64,000 nt of DNA from Vibrio thalassae. Lineage in GTDB: Bacteria; Pseudomonadota; Gammaproteobacteria; Enterobacterales; Vibrionaceae. Position numbers and translations under genes: made by a program. Each line of letters starts with the position of its first letter. Position 1 is the first letter of the stretch. Location: positions 18,541 to 82,540 of the forward strand of contig NZ_OANU01000022.1 of assembly GCF_900089835.1 (NCBI RefSeq). Reading direction: 5' to 3'. The notes beneath the pieces were generated by a model that was given only the letters and a program-made list of their open reading frames with translations, had not been told where the DNA came from and searched no databases. Of this stretch, positions 9,150 through 18,270 are shown piece after piece.

Positions 9150-9626
9150 ATGAGCGAGTTAACAGGGATTCATTGGCCCGACTATTACCACCCTAAAAAC
9201 GCTTCCGTACACGTCAAAAAACAGATTGTCGTTCCTTCTGAGTGTGAACGAATCTGGTCTTGTATCGTTCAAGCCCCTTGCTGGCCCAACTGGCATCATC
9301 GAAAAACCGCGGTTCAGATCCTTAAATGAGACACGCGGGAGCTTCACAAAGGCACGGTATTTAACTGGATTACCAAAACCATGAGTTTTGAATGTACGGT
9401 AGTAGAATACATTCCGTTTGAACGCATCGCCTGGAAAGGAAAGTGTGGCGATGTCGATATGTATCACGCTTGGTTGCTAGGCCCTTGCGACGAAGGTTGT
9501 CGGATTGTCACTGAATCTACTCAGCGCGGCGGACTTCGCTGGCTGACCGGAAAATTTGTCGCCAAGCAAGTGGCGTCTCATCATCAGCAATGGCTATATC
9601 AATTGTGTGAACAAGCCAAAGGTTAG
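9150..9626 (+). pseudogene. SRPBCC (START-like) protein with an in-frame stop
   Basis: Reading from the ATG at 9150 gives 59 codons (beginning MSELTGIHWPDYYHPKNASV), then TGA at 9327-9329. The same frame continues without a shift through DTRELHKGTVFNWITKT into a segment ending at 9626 (ending QWLYQLCEQAKG). The whole is about 158 codons, the usual length of polyketide-cyclase/SRPBCC ligand-binding proteins, whose VPSECERIWSCI and ERIAWKG motifs are visible. A single nonsense change is the simplest reading. The downstream part could restart at the internal ATG at 9381, but it would lack half the fold. No good ribosome-binding site is seen before 9150. Confidence 0.7.
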
Positions 9627-9719
9627 ACTGAGTCATCATAATGGACCGGCTTGAACACAGTAAAACATCCTTGTTCACGGCCCACCATGGGGCATATCAT
9701 CGCCTCGAGTTGCCTTCTT

Positions 9720-10205
9720 TCACGGTAACGTTTTTAGCATCCATACGTCACAGCCGTTATGCAACGTGCCTTCATAAGGCGAATTTAAATGGGTGAAGCC
9801 AAATTTCTCATACAATCTTATTGCTGCGGACATGGACGCTAATGTGTCTAGGTAACAAGATGTATAACCTTGCTCCCTCGCAAAAGACAAACACTGTTGT
9901 ACGAGTTTCTTACCCAACCCAAGTCCCCGGGTTTCTGGTAAAAGAAAGAGCTTTTTTAACTCACACACACCGTCATAAAGGCCAAATGGCGCGAGACCGC
10001 AGCCACCTACAACCTTACCGTTCACTAGCGCGACAAGATACACACTGCGATTGGATTCACTGTAGTTTTCACTCATTGCTAACACTTCTGGGTCTGAAGG
10101 GCCAAAACCCTCGCCAATCGCACCAAATTCTGCACCCACGGACTGAATGACAGCACACAGCGCTGCGTCGTACGCTGGTATTGCGCTCACTATTTCAACC
10201 TTCAT
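9720..10205 (-). CDS. GNAT-family N-acetyltransferase
   Basis: A 161-residue single-domain acetyltransferase. The acetyl-CoA binding motif A is LFLLPETRGLGLGKKLVQQC (R/Q-x-x-G-x-G/A type), followed by the motif B stretch AIRLYEKFGFTHL. The substrate is not predictable. A monocistronic gene convergent with the SRPBCC pseudogene. Confidence 0.82.
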   Translation of the reverse strand: MKVEIVSAIPAYDAALCAVIQSVGAEFGAIGEGFGPSDPEVLAMSENYSESNRSVYLVALVNGKVVGGCGLAPFGLYDGVCELKKLFLLPETRGLGLGKKLVQQCLSFAREQGYTSCYLDTLASMSAAIRLYEKFGFTHLNSPYEGTLHNGCDVWMLKTLP

Positions 10206-10528
10206 TACGTTCCCTACTTCGCTATTAGAATCCTTTCACATTCACCGTTTGAGCGCTCTGCAAAAGGAAGTATTAGTTTAATTAATAACAATAAAAAGCG
10301 ATAGTTTCGCCGATGTGTTTCAGCAATTAACCCGTGATGGAAGTGAAAAATATAATATATAAGTTATTGGTTATTCCTGAAAGTAGGCAGGATCGGAGTA
10401 GTGTCTTGGTTTAAGTTGCAACGTATATAGAAAATATAGTTAGGATACAAAACGTTAATTGGTATCTATCTTAAAACTGAACTAAGTTAGTAGCCATAAA
10501 ATAGCCACATAAGCTGCTTAGGATTTCT
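10206..10528. other. Intergenic region between divergent genes, nothing recognised
   Basis: About 320 bp, AT-rich, between the divergent GNAT and membrane-protein genes. It must contain both promoters, but I could not assign -35/-10 boxes, an RNA or a conserved repeat. The only clear element is a GGAT-type ribosome-binding site just before 10529. Confidence 0.4.
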
Positions 10529-11164
10529 ATGAACAAACTCATTATTTTCGCCCTAACACTCTTTGTTTCGCTGCAGAGTGTCTTCGCCGCCACTACAGAG
10601 ACGAGCAATTCGGATCAGTTAGATGAGCCTTTGGTCAATATTAAGATGATGTTGGATCTGAAAGGATTAGAGCAATCTATTGATCGCTCTGCTATTGCTA
10701 TCGACAATTTGGCGACATCGTTGACCTTACTTTCGCGAAATGAAAGCCTCAATGAGGAACAACGACAGGTGCTTGTTGATACTATGGATAACATTAACGA
10801 GCTCACCGAAATGTCAAAACAATCACTCATCGCTTTGCCAGGTGCTCTGGAGCAATCCCAAAACTCTATTGCGAATAGCACCAAAAAGTTTGCTTACGAT
10901 GTTCGATTTAACGTGTTGTTATTACTTGCTCTACTCGTTGTAGCTATTATTTTGTCGCTTATTGCAGCGTACTGGTTTATCCTGCGCCCCATGCAAGGGA
11001 CGATTCTCCACGCCACAAGAAACGTGTCTAAAATGGCCAGTGCGATCCATCAAACTGCAGAGTCGTTAGAGACCACAACAGCCAACCAAAAAGAACTCAC
11101 ACGGCGCCTACAGGTATTCGAACAAGATCATCATCAACCGGATGACCACACATCGCGAAGTTGA
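10529..11164 (+). CDS. Membrane-anchored coiled-coil protein, function unknown
   Basis: 211 residues. A signal peptide (about residues 1-20, ending SVFAAT) is followed by a periplasmic helical region (about 30-125), one strong membrane segment (about 130-152, VLLLLALLVVAIILSLIAAY) and a cytoplasmic helical tail rich in Q, E and T. The topology resembles the sensory half of a chemoreceptor without the signalling hairpin. I do not recognise the family. It may be an accessory membrane protein. Confidence 0.7.
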   Translation: MNKLIIFALTLFVSLQSVFAATTETSNSDQLDEPLVNIKMMLDLKGLEQSIDRSAIAIDNLATSLTLLSRNESLNEEQRQVLVDTMDNINELTEMSKQSLIALPGALEQSQNSIANSTKKFAYDVRFNVLLLLALLVVAIILSLIAAYWFILRPMQGTILHATRNVSKMASAIHQTAESLETTTANQKELTRRLQVFEQDHHQPDDHTSRS

Positions 11165-11388
11165 GGCCAGCCCCATGTTGTGATTTCAACACCTTTTAAA
11201 TTGCCTTGAAAGCTCAGTGATTGTCGATGATGAAACATTGGGCTAACAATGCCTTCATGAATAAGTAAAGAGCCCAATTGCTCTAACTGAGCAAGATACT
11301 CGGATGGTGCAAAAGTCGCGCCCCAAAAAACCGCAAGCGCTTTGCTATCGCTATTCCAACCAGGTTTAGTAAATAAAAAAATTCTCAT
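11134..11388 (-). CDS. Small hypothetical protein
   Basis: An 84-residue open frame with a protein-like composition (MRIFLFTKPGWNSDSKALA..., ending in a Trp-rich ITTWGWPQLRDVW stretch). It converges on and overlaps the end of the preceding gene by 31 bp. There is no signal peptide or membrane segment and the ribosome-binding site is weak. It could be a real small gene or the remnant of a longer one. Confidence 0.35.
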   Translation of the reverse strand: MRIFLFTKPGWNSDSKALAVFWGATFAPSEYLAQLEQLGSLLIHEGIVSPMFHHRQSLSFQGNLKGVEITTWGWPQLRDVWSSG

Positions 11389-11458
11389 TCACATTTCGTT
11401 GCCATTTCATTACTAACAATCGTACTATGATGCCCTTTTCCATTTCACGATAACGACA

Positions 11459-12550
11459 ATGTTCTCTAGACAGCGTTTTGCGACTATCGCTATAACATGT
11501 TTACCAGCTGTTGCTCATGCTACTGGGCTTAATTTTTGGGAATCTTCAACCTCGAATAGTGCGCTTGCTGGCGCGAACGGCGCTCATGCCGTCGATGCTA
11601 GCGTTTTAGCGACAGCACCCTCGAGTATGACTCAACTTAGCCGAACGACCATCACTGCTAACGTAACTCAATATCAAGTCGATACTGACTACTACATCCT
11701 TGGCACCCAAAGCCAATACTCAAAAGCTAACCCAATTCCTGCCGGGTTTTTTGTTACACCAATGACTGACAATTGGTATTTTGGTCTGTCCGCTTATAGC
11801 CGAACTGCTGCTGATATTACCATTCCAGTTCTCATTCCTGTTGTCACAAATGAAACTCGCATGCGCCCAATTGTGGTCTCATTTGCCCCGAGTGTCGCAG
11901 TCAAGATCAATGATGTCAGTGTGGGATTCACTGTCGAGTATCAGTATGCGAGTTACCTACTGGAGAAAAATGCGTGCTTCATTAACTGCACGATGTCAAA
12001 AGAAGAAGGAACGACAGGTGGATGGAGTGGCGCAATCAGTGCGACTTGGCAAGTTGATGATTACCTATCTTTAGCAGCGAGTCACAAACTAGACAGTGAC
12101 TTTGGCAATGACGATATTCAATTTAACTTGCCATCAATTACGAGTCTTTATAGTACATTCGCACTAACTGATAATTGGCGTTGGCACAACACGTACTCGC
12201 TGAGCCGTTGGCACAATCAAGGCATTACGTATATCCATTACCTCGACCCTGTCGGCCTTTTAAAAGGCTCTCGTCATAGTCAACGCTATGCCACGTCCAT
12301 GACTTACGATTGGCGTGATTTTACTTTCCGAGGTGGTGTCAGTTTGGATAAAGCTATCGATGCTTATGGCGGAGAAGACATACGATACCGCCTAGGAATG
12401 TCTTATCGGGTCTCTGAACATCTCACTCTAGATCTCACGGGCTTTATCGAAGACTATGCACACAAGCAATATACCAGTGGTTCGTTTACACTCGTCGATG
12501 TACAGAATGATGGTTCTGGCCTTAGTTTAGGAGCCAGTTACCACTTCTAA
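11459..12550 (+). CDS. FadL/OmpP1/TodX-family outer-membrane transport protein
   Basis: 363 residues. A signal peptide of about 21 residues ends AVAHA. The mature N-terminus GLNFWESSTSNSALAGANGAHAVDASVLATAPSSM carries the FadL-type hatch signature (ALAGA then DASVLATAPSSM). The rest alternates polar and hydrophobic residues as in a beta-barrel and ends with the terminal aromatic GASYHF. It is shorter than typical FadL (about 420-450). It probably moves hydrophobic molecules across the outer membrane. Confidence 0.85.
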   Translation: MFSRQRFATIAITCLPAVAHATGLNFWESSTSNSALAGANGAHAVDASVLATAPSSMTQLSRTTITANVTQYQVDTDYYILGTQSQYSKANPIPAGFFVTPMTDNWYFGLSAYSRTAADITIPVLIPVVTNETRMRPIVVSFAPSVAVKINDVSVGFTVEYQYASYLLEKNACFINCTMSKEEGTTGGWSGAISATWQVDDYLSLAASHKLDSDFGNDDIQFNLPSITSLYSTFALTDNWRWHNTYSLSRWHNQGITYIHYLDPVGLLKGSRHSQRYATSMTYDWRDFTFRGGVSLDKAIDAYGGEDIRYRLGMSYRVSEHLTLDLTGFIEDYAHKQYTSGSFTLVDVQNDGSGLSLGASYHF

Positions 12551-12554
12551 ACAC

Positions 12555-13058
12555 TCACCATCGAATATAAATGGGCGTTCCGATTTTAACCAGTTTAACG
12601 AGCTCGTCCATTTCATCATTCGTGATAGCGATACAACCGTTAGTCCAATCAAAGCTCTGCACAAACTGGGCTGGTTTAGTATTGTTATTTTTCAGTCCAT
12701 GAATTTTTATATTTCCACCTGGCGCGACACCTAGGCTCTTAGCTCTGTTCTTATCTCTCAGATTCGGATAGCTGATGTGCATGGAGCGGTAAAAAGCCGA
12801 ATCGTTCATCACAAAATCGAGATAATACTTGCCCTCTGGTGTCCTATTGTCACCTTCCTGAATCTTGTGTCCTCGTGGGTTCTTACCCAGCGCGATTCTG
12901 TATTCACGAACAACACTGTCACCATCCATTAGATACATGCGCCTTACCGACTTCTTTACCTCAACACGGTCGATTTTGACCTCAGGAGACACCTCCAAGC
13001 CAAATGAACGAAATGGTAATGCCACCATCACCAAAACAACTAATAACCACTTATACAT
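12555..13058 (-). CDS. L,D-transpeptidase (YkuD/ErfK family)
   Basis: 167 residues from the ATG at 13058, which is preceded by AGGGGAA at good spacing; the upstream alternative at 13076 lacks one. A signal peptide covers about residues 1-20. The catalytic signature is IKIHGL followed about 19 residues later by TNGCIAITN, giving His and Cys of the YkuD active site. It acts in the periplasm on peptidoglycan (3-3 crosslinks or protein attachment) or as a hydrolase-like relative. It converges with the porin gene with only 4 bp between stops. Confidence 0.9.
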   Translation of the reverse strand: MYKWLLVVLVMVALPFRSFGLEVSPEVKIDRVEVKKSVRRMYLMDGDSVVREYRIALGKNPRGHKIQEGDNRTPEGKYYLDFVMNDSAFYRSMHISYPNLRDKNRAKSLGVAPGGNIKIHGLKNNNTKPAQFVQSFDWTNGCIAITNDEMDELVKLVKIGTPIYIRW

Positions 13059-13293
13059 CAGTTCTTCCCCTAACAACTGACACGAATTTTAACCTTTTCT
13101 GACACACGATCCAACGCGGTGTTTAAATGCATATCTTTAGTTAGTATAGGAATAGACTCAGCATTTTTATTGTTGCCATGAAGCAACACAGTTTCAATTA
13201 AATCCCCATATATCAACAATAATTCTTCAACTACAATACAGACATCTTCAAAAAAGAAGTCAAATATCAAATAACACTTTAGAGGGTGAACAA

Positions 13294-14013
13294 ATGAAAA
13301 AGCTGATTGTAATTACGGGTGCAAGTTCTGGTATTGGTGAAGCGATTGCTCGACGTTTGAGTAATGCAGGTCACCCACTATTACTTTTGGCGCGCCGCGT
13401 AGAGAAGCTTGAAGCACTGCAACTTCCTAACACACTGTGTGAAAAAGTCGACATCACTGACAAAGCTACGTTTGAAGCGGCAATCGCTAAAGCTGAAGCG
13501 CAGTTTGGTCCTGCCGATGCCCTTATCAACAATGCTGGCATAATGTTGCTTGGTCAAATCGACACTCAAGATTCTGCTGAGTGGAAGACCATGTTTGATG
13601 TTAACGTGCTAGGTCTATTAAACGGTATGCAAGCGGTACTAGCTCCAATGAAAGCTCGTAATTCTGGCACCATTATTAACATCAGTTCTATCGCTGGTCG
13701 CAAAACATTCGGTAATCACGCTGCCTATTGCGGTACTAAGTTTGCTGTTCATGCAATCTCAGAAAACGTACGCGAAGAAGTCGCAGAGTCAGATGTACGC
13801 GTTGTCACTATCGCGCCGGGTGCCGTTGAAACAGAACTTCTATCACATACTACGTCTCAAGAGATTAAAGATGGCTACGATGAGTGGAAAGAAGTGATGG
13901 GCGGTGTGCTCGCTGCTGATGATGTCGCTCGTGCGGTAGAGTTTGCTTATTCGCAGCCTCAAAACGTCTGTATCCGTGAAATCGTGTTAGCACCAACACG
14001 TCAACAACCATAA
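13294..14013 (+). CDS. Short-chain dehydrogenase/reductase
   Basis: 239-residue classical SDR. The NADP(H) motif TGASSGIGEA is at about residues 8-17, NNAG at about 87-90, the catalytic Ser in INISSIAGR, and the Tyr-Lys pair in YCGTK (about 150-154). LLLLARRVEKLEAL suggests preference for NADP. Related to YdfG-type 3-hydroxy acid dehydrogenases; the actual substrate is unknown. Confidence 0.9.
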   Translation: MKKLIVITGASSGIGEAIARRLSNAGHPLLLLARRVEKLEALQLPNTLCEKVDITDKATFEAAIAKAEAQFGPADALINNAGIMLLGQIDTQDSAEWKTMFDVNVLGLLNGMQAVLAPMKARNSGTIINISSIAGRKTFGNHAAYCGTKFAVHAISENVREEVAESDVRVVTIAPGAVETELLSHTTSQEIKDGYDEWKEVMGGVLAADDVARAVEFAYSQPQNVCIREIVLAPTRQQP

Positions 14014-14035
14014 TCAGACACACTTTTAGAAAGTA

Positions 14036-14069
14036 TAAGGCGGCAATGTATTGTCGCCTTATTTTTTTG
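14036..14069 (+). terminator. Rho-independent terminator after the SDR gene
   Basis: An 11-bp stem, AAGGCGGCAAT (14037-14047) with ATTGTCGCCTT (14050-14060) including one G-U pair, followed by ATTTTTTTG. A strong intrinsic terminator. It overlaps the 3' end of the convergent cupin gene. Confidence 0.85.
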
Positions 14070-14715
14070 TAGGCAAATGACCAGTTTTGAACCAAAGGGT
14101 TGTCGGTTCTGTTACATAAGGTACATGCTGGCTTGCATGTGGGCTTCGAGTCCAGGTTCCTTTCGGGTACTCTCCATGTTCATCGATCAGTGTCCCTTCA
14201 AGTACCAATAACTCTTCACCACCGAAATGACCATGTGAATGGTAAGCATCGGTACCGTTCCATCGCAGTAAAGCCACGTTTTCCTGCTTGAAACTGTGTA
14301 GCGGTAAGATTTCCATTTCGCCAATCACAGGCTGCCAAGATGCCTGATTCGTGTCTATCCTCACGTACTCCAGATCATGCTCATCAAACTGATTGAGCTT
14401 CACCAAAATGACGCACCCGTGCTCACTAAAAGGCGCATGCGCGCTGCCCGGAGGATTTCTAAGATAAGTACCCGCAGGGTAGTCGCCCAGTTCATCCGAA
14501 AACACACCTTTCAATACCAGGATTTCTTCTCCTAGAGGATGCGTATGCTTGCTAAACCGAGTTCCAGGGAGATATTCAACAATACTGGTCACATGACCGG
14601 ATTCAGCGGCTTCTCGCTCTAACGGTTTTCGATTCACTCCATTTGCGGGGGAAGCTACCCAGTCCAATGCCAAGGTATCAATGACAAGTCTTTGAGTAAA
14701 ATCCATATTCAACAT
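14059..14715 (-). CDS. Double-cupin ChrR-like protein
   Basis: 218 residues with two tandem cupin domains. The first carries HTHPLGEEILVLKG (about residues 57-70) and the second YHSHGHFGGEELLVLEG (about 155-171), both metal-binding cupin motif 1. It resembles the cupin part of ChrR anti-sigma factors, but the N-terminal anti-sigma zinc domain is absent and no sigma factor is adjacent. The role is unknown; a metal-dependent sensor or enzyme is possible. Confidence 0.8.
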   Translation of the reverse strand: MLNMDFTQRLVIDTLALDWVASPANGVNRKPLEREAAESGHVTSIVEYLPGTRFSKHTHPLGEEILVLKGVFSDELGDYPAGTYLRNPPGSAHAPFSEHGCVILVKLNQFDEHDLEYVRIDTNQASWQPVIGEMEILPLHSFKQENVALLRWNGTDAYHSHGHFGGEELLVLEGTLIDEHGEYPKGTWTRSPHASQHVPYVTEPTTLWFKTGHLPTKK

Positions 14716-14969
14716 ACGACAGAATCCTTATTGAGCAATGCTTAAGTATAAGATAATTGTTTCAAAACACGTACAGATATTTCAATATATCAAATTACAT
14801 CCCTAATATTGTCATTGTAAGCAGTTGTAAATTTATGAGCCACTCGCTTTTTATACAATTATTAAAACTGTAAAATCTAATACATAGCTTGACGTCGCAA
14901 ATTATATTCTACCAATGACATAAAATAAGCAGTAGATAAATACTGTTCACGTTTCAAAGGAGAAGCGAT

Positions 14970-15113
14970 ATGGAAAAAATAATTAACACTATCGGCCTAT
15001 GTATTATAGCTAGTAAGTACGCCATTGTGCTGCTTATGGCAGGCATTACATTTAGTACTGGCGTACTAGCCACAGAGTTAATCCTCTATAGTGGACTAGA
15101 GAACTCAGAGTAA
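14970..15113 (+). CDS. 47-residue membrane protein (small ORF)
   Basis: Found by reading outside the longer open frames. The ATG at 14970 is preceded by AAAGGAGA at ideal spacing and the stop TAA is at 15111-15113. The product begins MEKIINTIGLCIIASKYA and ends LILYSGLENSE. One or two hydrophobic segments cover about residues 5-36. An intrinsic terminator follows at 15185. It stands alone in a 636-bp gap with its own expression signals, so it is probably a real gene. I do not recognise it. Confidence 0.7.
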   Translation: MEKIINTIGLCIIASKYAIVLLMAGITFSTGVLATELILYSGLENSE

Positions 15114-15184
15114 GTTCCAAATAAACTATCGCAGGGAATATTAGCGGCATTCAATTTAAAATTCTTTTAGTTGCTTAATATTTC

Positions 15185-15212
15185 GGGGAGACTTATTACT
15201 CCCCATTTTTTA
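15185..15212 (+). terminator. Intrinsic terminator after the 47-aa gene
   Basis: GGGGAG (15185-15190) pairs with CTCCCC (15199-15204), 8-nt loop, followed by ATTTTTTA. It supports the small upstream gene as an independent transcript. Confidence 0.8.
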
Positions 15213-15351
15213 TTCCTCATATCAAATAAGATAATATTTCCTCCCATCATCTATTTTTCACATTTTTTTACTTTTAGCGTGTCTACGTGAAGACAATTGT
15301 ATACAATAGCCAATTAGATATTGTATTGCTGTTCTTTGTAAAGGAAGTCTC

Positions 15352-16083
15352 ATGCCCGCTGACTGGTTTAGTCATACAGCTCTTATTGCGATGTTGTTGA
15401 TCTTTTTGGGTTCATTTGTTCAAACCGCTATTGGATTTGGCTTGGCTATTGTGGCTGCCCCATTGTTGTTTCAAGTGTCTCCCGACTATGTGCCAGCCCC
15501 AATTTGTCTGTCAGCATTATTCATCTCATTGCTTAACGCTACCAAACATCGTTCTAATATCGCCATTGGCGGTTTAAAAATGGCCCTGATTGGGCGAGTG
15601 CCCGGTTCCATTGCAGGAGCCGTATTACTGCTCTATGTCTCCACACAAGTTTTATCCCTTTGGTTAGGGATTCTAGTGGTGTTTGCCGTCATCGTGAGCC
15701 TATTGCCTTTTAGAATCGAACCTACCCCAACTCGAATGGGTGTTGCCGGTTTCTTCTCTGGATTTTTTGGTACCAGCAGTGCCATTGGAGGCCCGCCAAT
15801 GGCTTTGCTACTGCAACATCAGGAAGCGAACCAATTGAGAGGTAACTTATCCGCTTTCTTTGTCTTTAGTTCTATTATGTCGCTCGTAGTTCAGGCACCG
15901 ATAGGTTTTCTTACGCTGCACCATCTCTATATTACCGTGCCTTTGATTCCCGCTGCGTGGTTAGGATATAAATTGGCGTTAGTCACCACTCACTCCTTAC
16001 CAAAAGAAAAAATCCGTCTTGGAGCCCTTATTATGTGCTCTATCAGCGGCATGACTGCGATCTTTCAAGGCATTTTTCATTAA
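15352..16083 (+). CDS. TauE/SafE (TSUP) family membrane exporter
   Basis: 243 residues with about 7-8 hydrophobic segments. The N-terminal repeat has FLGSFVQTAIGFGLAIVAAPLL (first 12-20 residues diagnostic) and the second repeat GFFSGFFGTSSAIGGPPMALLL. Family members export sulfite, sulfoacetate or similar small anions from the cytoplasm. No sulfur-metabolism gene is adjacent, so the substrate is open. Confidence 0.88.
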   Translation: MPADWFSHTALIAMLLIFLGSFVQTAIGFGLAIVAAPLLFQVSPDYVPAPICLSALFISLLNATKHRSNIAIGGLKMALIGRVPGSIAGAVLLLYVSTQVLSLWLGILVVFAVIVSLLPFRIEPTPTRMGVAGFFSGFFGTSSAIGGPPMALLLQHQEANQLRGNLSAFFVFSSIMSLVVQAPIGFLTLHHLYITVPLIPAAWLGYKLALVTTHSLPKEKIRLGALIMCSISGMTAIFQGIFH

Positions 16084-16094
16084 CTACAAATACA

Positions 16095-16124
16095 AAGAAG
16101 GAGGCAAATGCCTCCTTCTTTTAT
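16095..16124. terminator. Bidirectional terminator between TSUP gene and uxuA
   Basis: A 12-bp perfect stem, AAGAAGGAGGCA (16095-16106) with TGCCTCCTTCTT (16109-16120), followed by TTATT on the plus strand. On the minus strand AAGAAGGAGG...CCTTCTTTGTA gives a shorter U-run. It separates convergent genes. Confidence 0.85.
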
Positions 16125-16140
16125 TCTAATCACTGAACAA

Positions 16141-17322
16141 CTACTGATAAAACGCTCTCTTTAGTGCCAGCTCTACACCGCGAATTTCCGCGAGCCCTTT
16201 AAGACGACCAATACAAGAATAACCTGGGTTCGTCTGTTTCTTCAGATCATCGATCATTTGATGACCATGGTCAGGTCTCATCGGAATCATACGAGTTTCA
16301 CCAGCGCTCACTCGACGGTTCTCTTCTTTAAGCAACGCGTTGATGACATTATACATATCCACATCACCTTCCAAATGAGCCGCTTCATGGAAGCTCATTG
16401 GGTTGTCCTCACGTTGCGTAGAACGTAAGTGAGTAAAATAGATTCGCTCACCGTACGACTCAATCATTTTCACCAAGTCATTGTCACCACGCACACCGTA
16501 CGAGCCTGTGCACATTGTGATACCGTTCATCTTACTTGGCACCGCTGTCGTCAATGCTTCAATGTCTTCAATCGTAGAAACAATGCGTGGTAGTCCTAGG
16601 ATTGGGCGTGGTGGATCATCAGGGTGAACCGCCAATTTCAATCCATATTGTTCACATACTGGCATAAGCTCTTGTAAGAACAGAACCATATGTTTACGCA
16701 ATTTTTCTTTGCCGATACCTTTATAGGTATCTAGACGCGCTTGAAACTCTTCAAGTGTGTACCCTTCCTCGGCACCAGGCAGTCCAGCAATAATGTTAGA
16801 CGTTAGTTTATCGATCTGAGCTTGAGACATAGCGTCAAAACACGCCTTCGCATCCGCTTGCTCCTGTTCGGTATATTCAGCTTTCGCGCCTGGACGTTTG
16901 AGAATAAATAGTTCAAACGCTGCAAACTCGATTTGGTCAAAACGCAGTGCTTTTGAGCCATCAGCTAATTCATATTCCAAATCTGTACGCGTCCAATCTA
17001 ATACTGGCATGAAGTTATAACACACCGTATCAATACCGCATTCAGCAAGATTGATTAGCGATTGCTTGTAGTTATCAATCCACTGTTGATAATTACCAGA
17101 ACGCGTCTTAATTTCTTCATGTACTGGTACACTTTCTACAACCGACCAAACAAAGCCTTTTGCTTCAATTATTTCTTTACGCTTTAATATTTCTTCTTTT
17201 GTCCAAATTTCACCATTTGGAATATGGTGCAGAGCATTTACAATACCAGTTGCTCCCGCCTGTTTAATGTCATCTAGTGATACAGGGTCATTAGGGCCAT
17301 ACCAACGCCATGTTTGTTCCAT
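16141..17322 (-). CDS. uxuA: Mannonate dehydratase
   Basis: Dehydrates D-mannonate to 2-keto-3-deoxygluconate in the glucuronate branch. The protein has 393 residues, the family length, and starts [16 protein letters not shown]. Conserved metal and substrate stretches include [32 protein letters not shown] and the C-terminal [16 protein letters not shown]. It is the last gene of the minus arm dctP-uidA-uxuR-uxuA, next to its likely regulator. Confidence 0.96.
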   Translation of the reverse strand: MEQTWRWYGPNDPVSLDDIKQAGATGIVNALHHIPNGEIWTKEEILKRKEIIEAKGFVWSVVESVPVHEEIKTRSGNYQQWIDNYKQSLINLAECGIDTVCYNFMPVLDWTRTDLEYELADGSKALRFDQIEFAAFELFILKRPGAKAEYTEQEQADAKACFDAMSQAQIDKLTSNIIAGLPGAEEGYTLEEFQARLDTYKGIGKEKLRKHMVLFLQELMPVCEQYGLKLAVHPDDPPRPILGLPRIVSTIEDIEALTTAVPSKMNGITMCTGSYGVRGDNDLVKMIESYGERIYFTHLRSTQREDNPMSFHEAAHLEGDVDMYNVINALLKEENRRVSAGETRMIPMRPDHGHQMIDDLKKQTNPGYSCIGRLKGLAEIRGVELALKRAFYQ

Positions 17323-17345
17323 ATTAATTACCTATCTTTGGACAA

Positions 17346-17382
17346 GACTAGTGCGTAGCGAATAATTTCATACTCACTAGTC
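17346..17382 (-). repeat. Inverted repeat between uxuR-like gene and uxuA
   Basis: GACTAGTG (17346-17353) and CACTAGTC (17375-17382) with a 21-nt loop. There is no U-tract, so it is more likely an RNA structure or a protein site than a terminator. Confidence 0.35.
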
Positions 17383-17418
17383 GTTATTATTATTGAAGAG
17401 CTAAATTGTTATTTTTAA

Positions 17419-18168
17419 CTAACGGAAAAGGAAGCCGTCAAATTGCGGATCATCTACGTCAGATAATTCAAATAACGTTTGTTTTACGTTTTCCAAGTGT
17501 TGCCACATCGCTTCTCTTGCACCTTCAGGATCTCTACGTTGAAGGGCAAGCAACACTTTTTCGTGATCGTCTAACCAAGCGGTACGATAATTCATGTTAG
17601 TGATACGTGAGTGCAACTGTCTCCACATTGAACTCTCATCGCGGCGCATCCAAAGATCTTTAACAATATCACTAAGGACACTGTTTTGAGACGCTTCTGC
17701 AATGGTTAAATGGAATAGTTCGTCGCCATCGTAATCCCCATGACCTGTTTCCAACTGTTGACGCTCAGTATCTAATGCTTCTCTAAGACGACCGATATCG
17801 TTTTTCGTCACATGCATCGCAGCAAAACTAGCGATTTGGCTTTCGAGTACTTGTCGAGCTTGAAGTAACTCAAAAGGGCCAATGTCAGAATTTGCTCTAA
17901 GCGTCGCCAATTGAGATTGCTGTGCGTCAGCAGAAGGCTTTGCATTAACGTAAACCCCAGAGCCTTTGCGAACTTCAACTAAACCTTGTAGCTCAAGCAT
18001 GATAATCGCTTCACGCACCACTGAACGGCTCACTTCCATCTCTTCAGCAATATCACGTTCTGGAGGCAGTCTGTCTCCTATTTTGAATTCATCTGATTGA
18101 ATACGCTCTTGAAGCGCAAGTCCGATTTCTTGATACAGTCTTTTCGGTGCAGTAATAGCGATATTCAT
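17419..18168 (-). CDS. GntR/FadR-subfamily regulator (UxuR-like)
   Basis: 249 residues. The N-terminal winged helix covers about residues 10-75 (DRLPPERDIAEEMEVSRSVV, then EALIMLE-type helix and GLVEVRKGSGVYV). The C-terminal FCD helical effector domain has RQVLESQIASFAA and HLTIAEASQNSVLSDIV with metal-binding His residues. By position and family it is the glucuronate-responsive repressor of this locus. Palindromes of the UxuR type (TTGGTNNACCAA) lie at 18218-18245 and between dctP and dctQ. Confidence 0.88.
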   Translation of the reverse strand: MNIAITAPKRLYQEIGLALQERIQSDEFKIGDRLPPERDIAEEMEVSRSVVREAIIMLELQGLVEVRKGSGVYVNAKPSADAQQSQLATLRANSDIGPFELLQARQVLESQIASFAAMHVTKNDIGRLREALDTERQQLETGHGDYDGDELFHLTIAEASQNSVLSDIVKDLWMRRDESSMWRQLHSRITNMNYRTAWLDDHEKVLLALQRRDPEGAREAMWQHLENVKQTLFELSDVDDPQFDGFLFR

Positions 18169-18217
18169 AGCATCGTCTTATAAATTGGTCTTAGGTTAAT
18201 AATATCCACTTGGTTTA

Positions 18218-18245
18218 AATTGGTCAACCAATTGGTTGACCAATT
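18218..18245. promoter_or_regulatory. Double UxuR-type operator upstream of the regulator gene
   Basis: A perfect 28-bp palindrome centred at 18231/18232. It consists of two overlapping copies of the UxuR/ExuR-like box, TTGGTCAACCAA followed by TTGGTTGACCAA sharing a central AATT. It lies about 50 bp upstream of the regulator start, consistent with autoregulation and with repression of uxuR-uxuA. Confidence 0.8.
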
Positions 18246-18270
18246 ATATCTCATTTTAAGCTTTCTTGTT

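Noticed and set aside
9159..9467. 102-codon open frame on the minus strand
   Set aside because: Lies antisense to the SRPBCC pseudogene, whose frame gives recognisable family motifs; no ribosome-binding site.
13070..13270. 66-codon open frame on the minus strand upstream of the L,D-transpeptidase
   Set aside because: No ribosome-binding site or family features; covers the promoter region between two genes.
14889..14910. TTGACG and TATATT as a promoter for the 47-aa gene
   Set aside because: The boxes are only 8 bp apart, far from the 16-18 bp needed.
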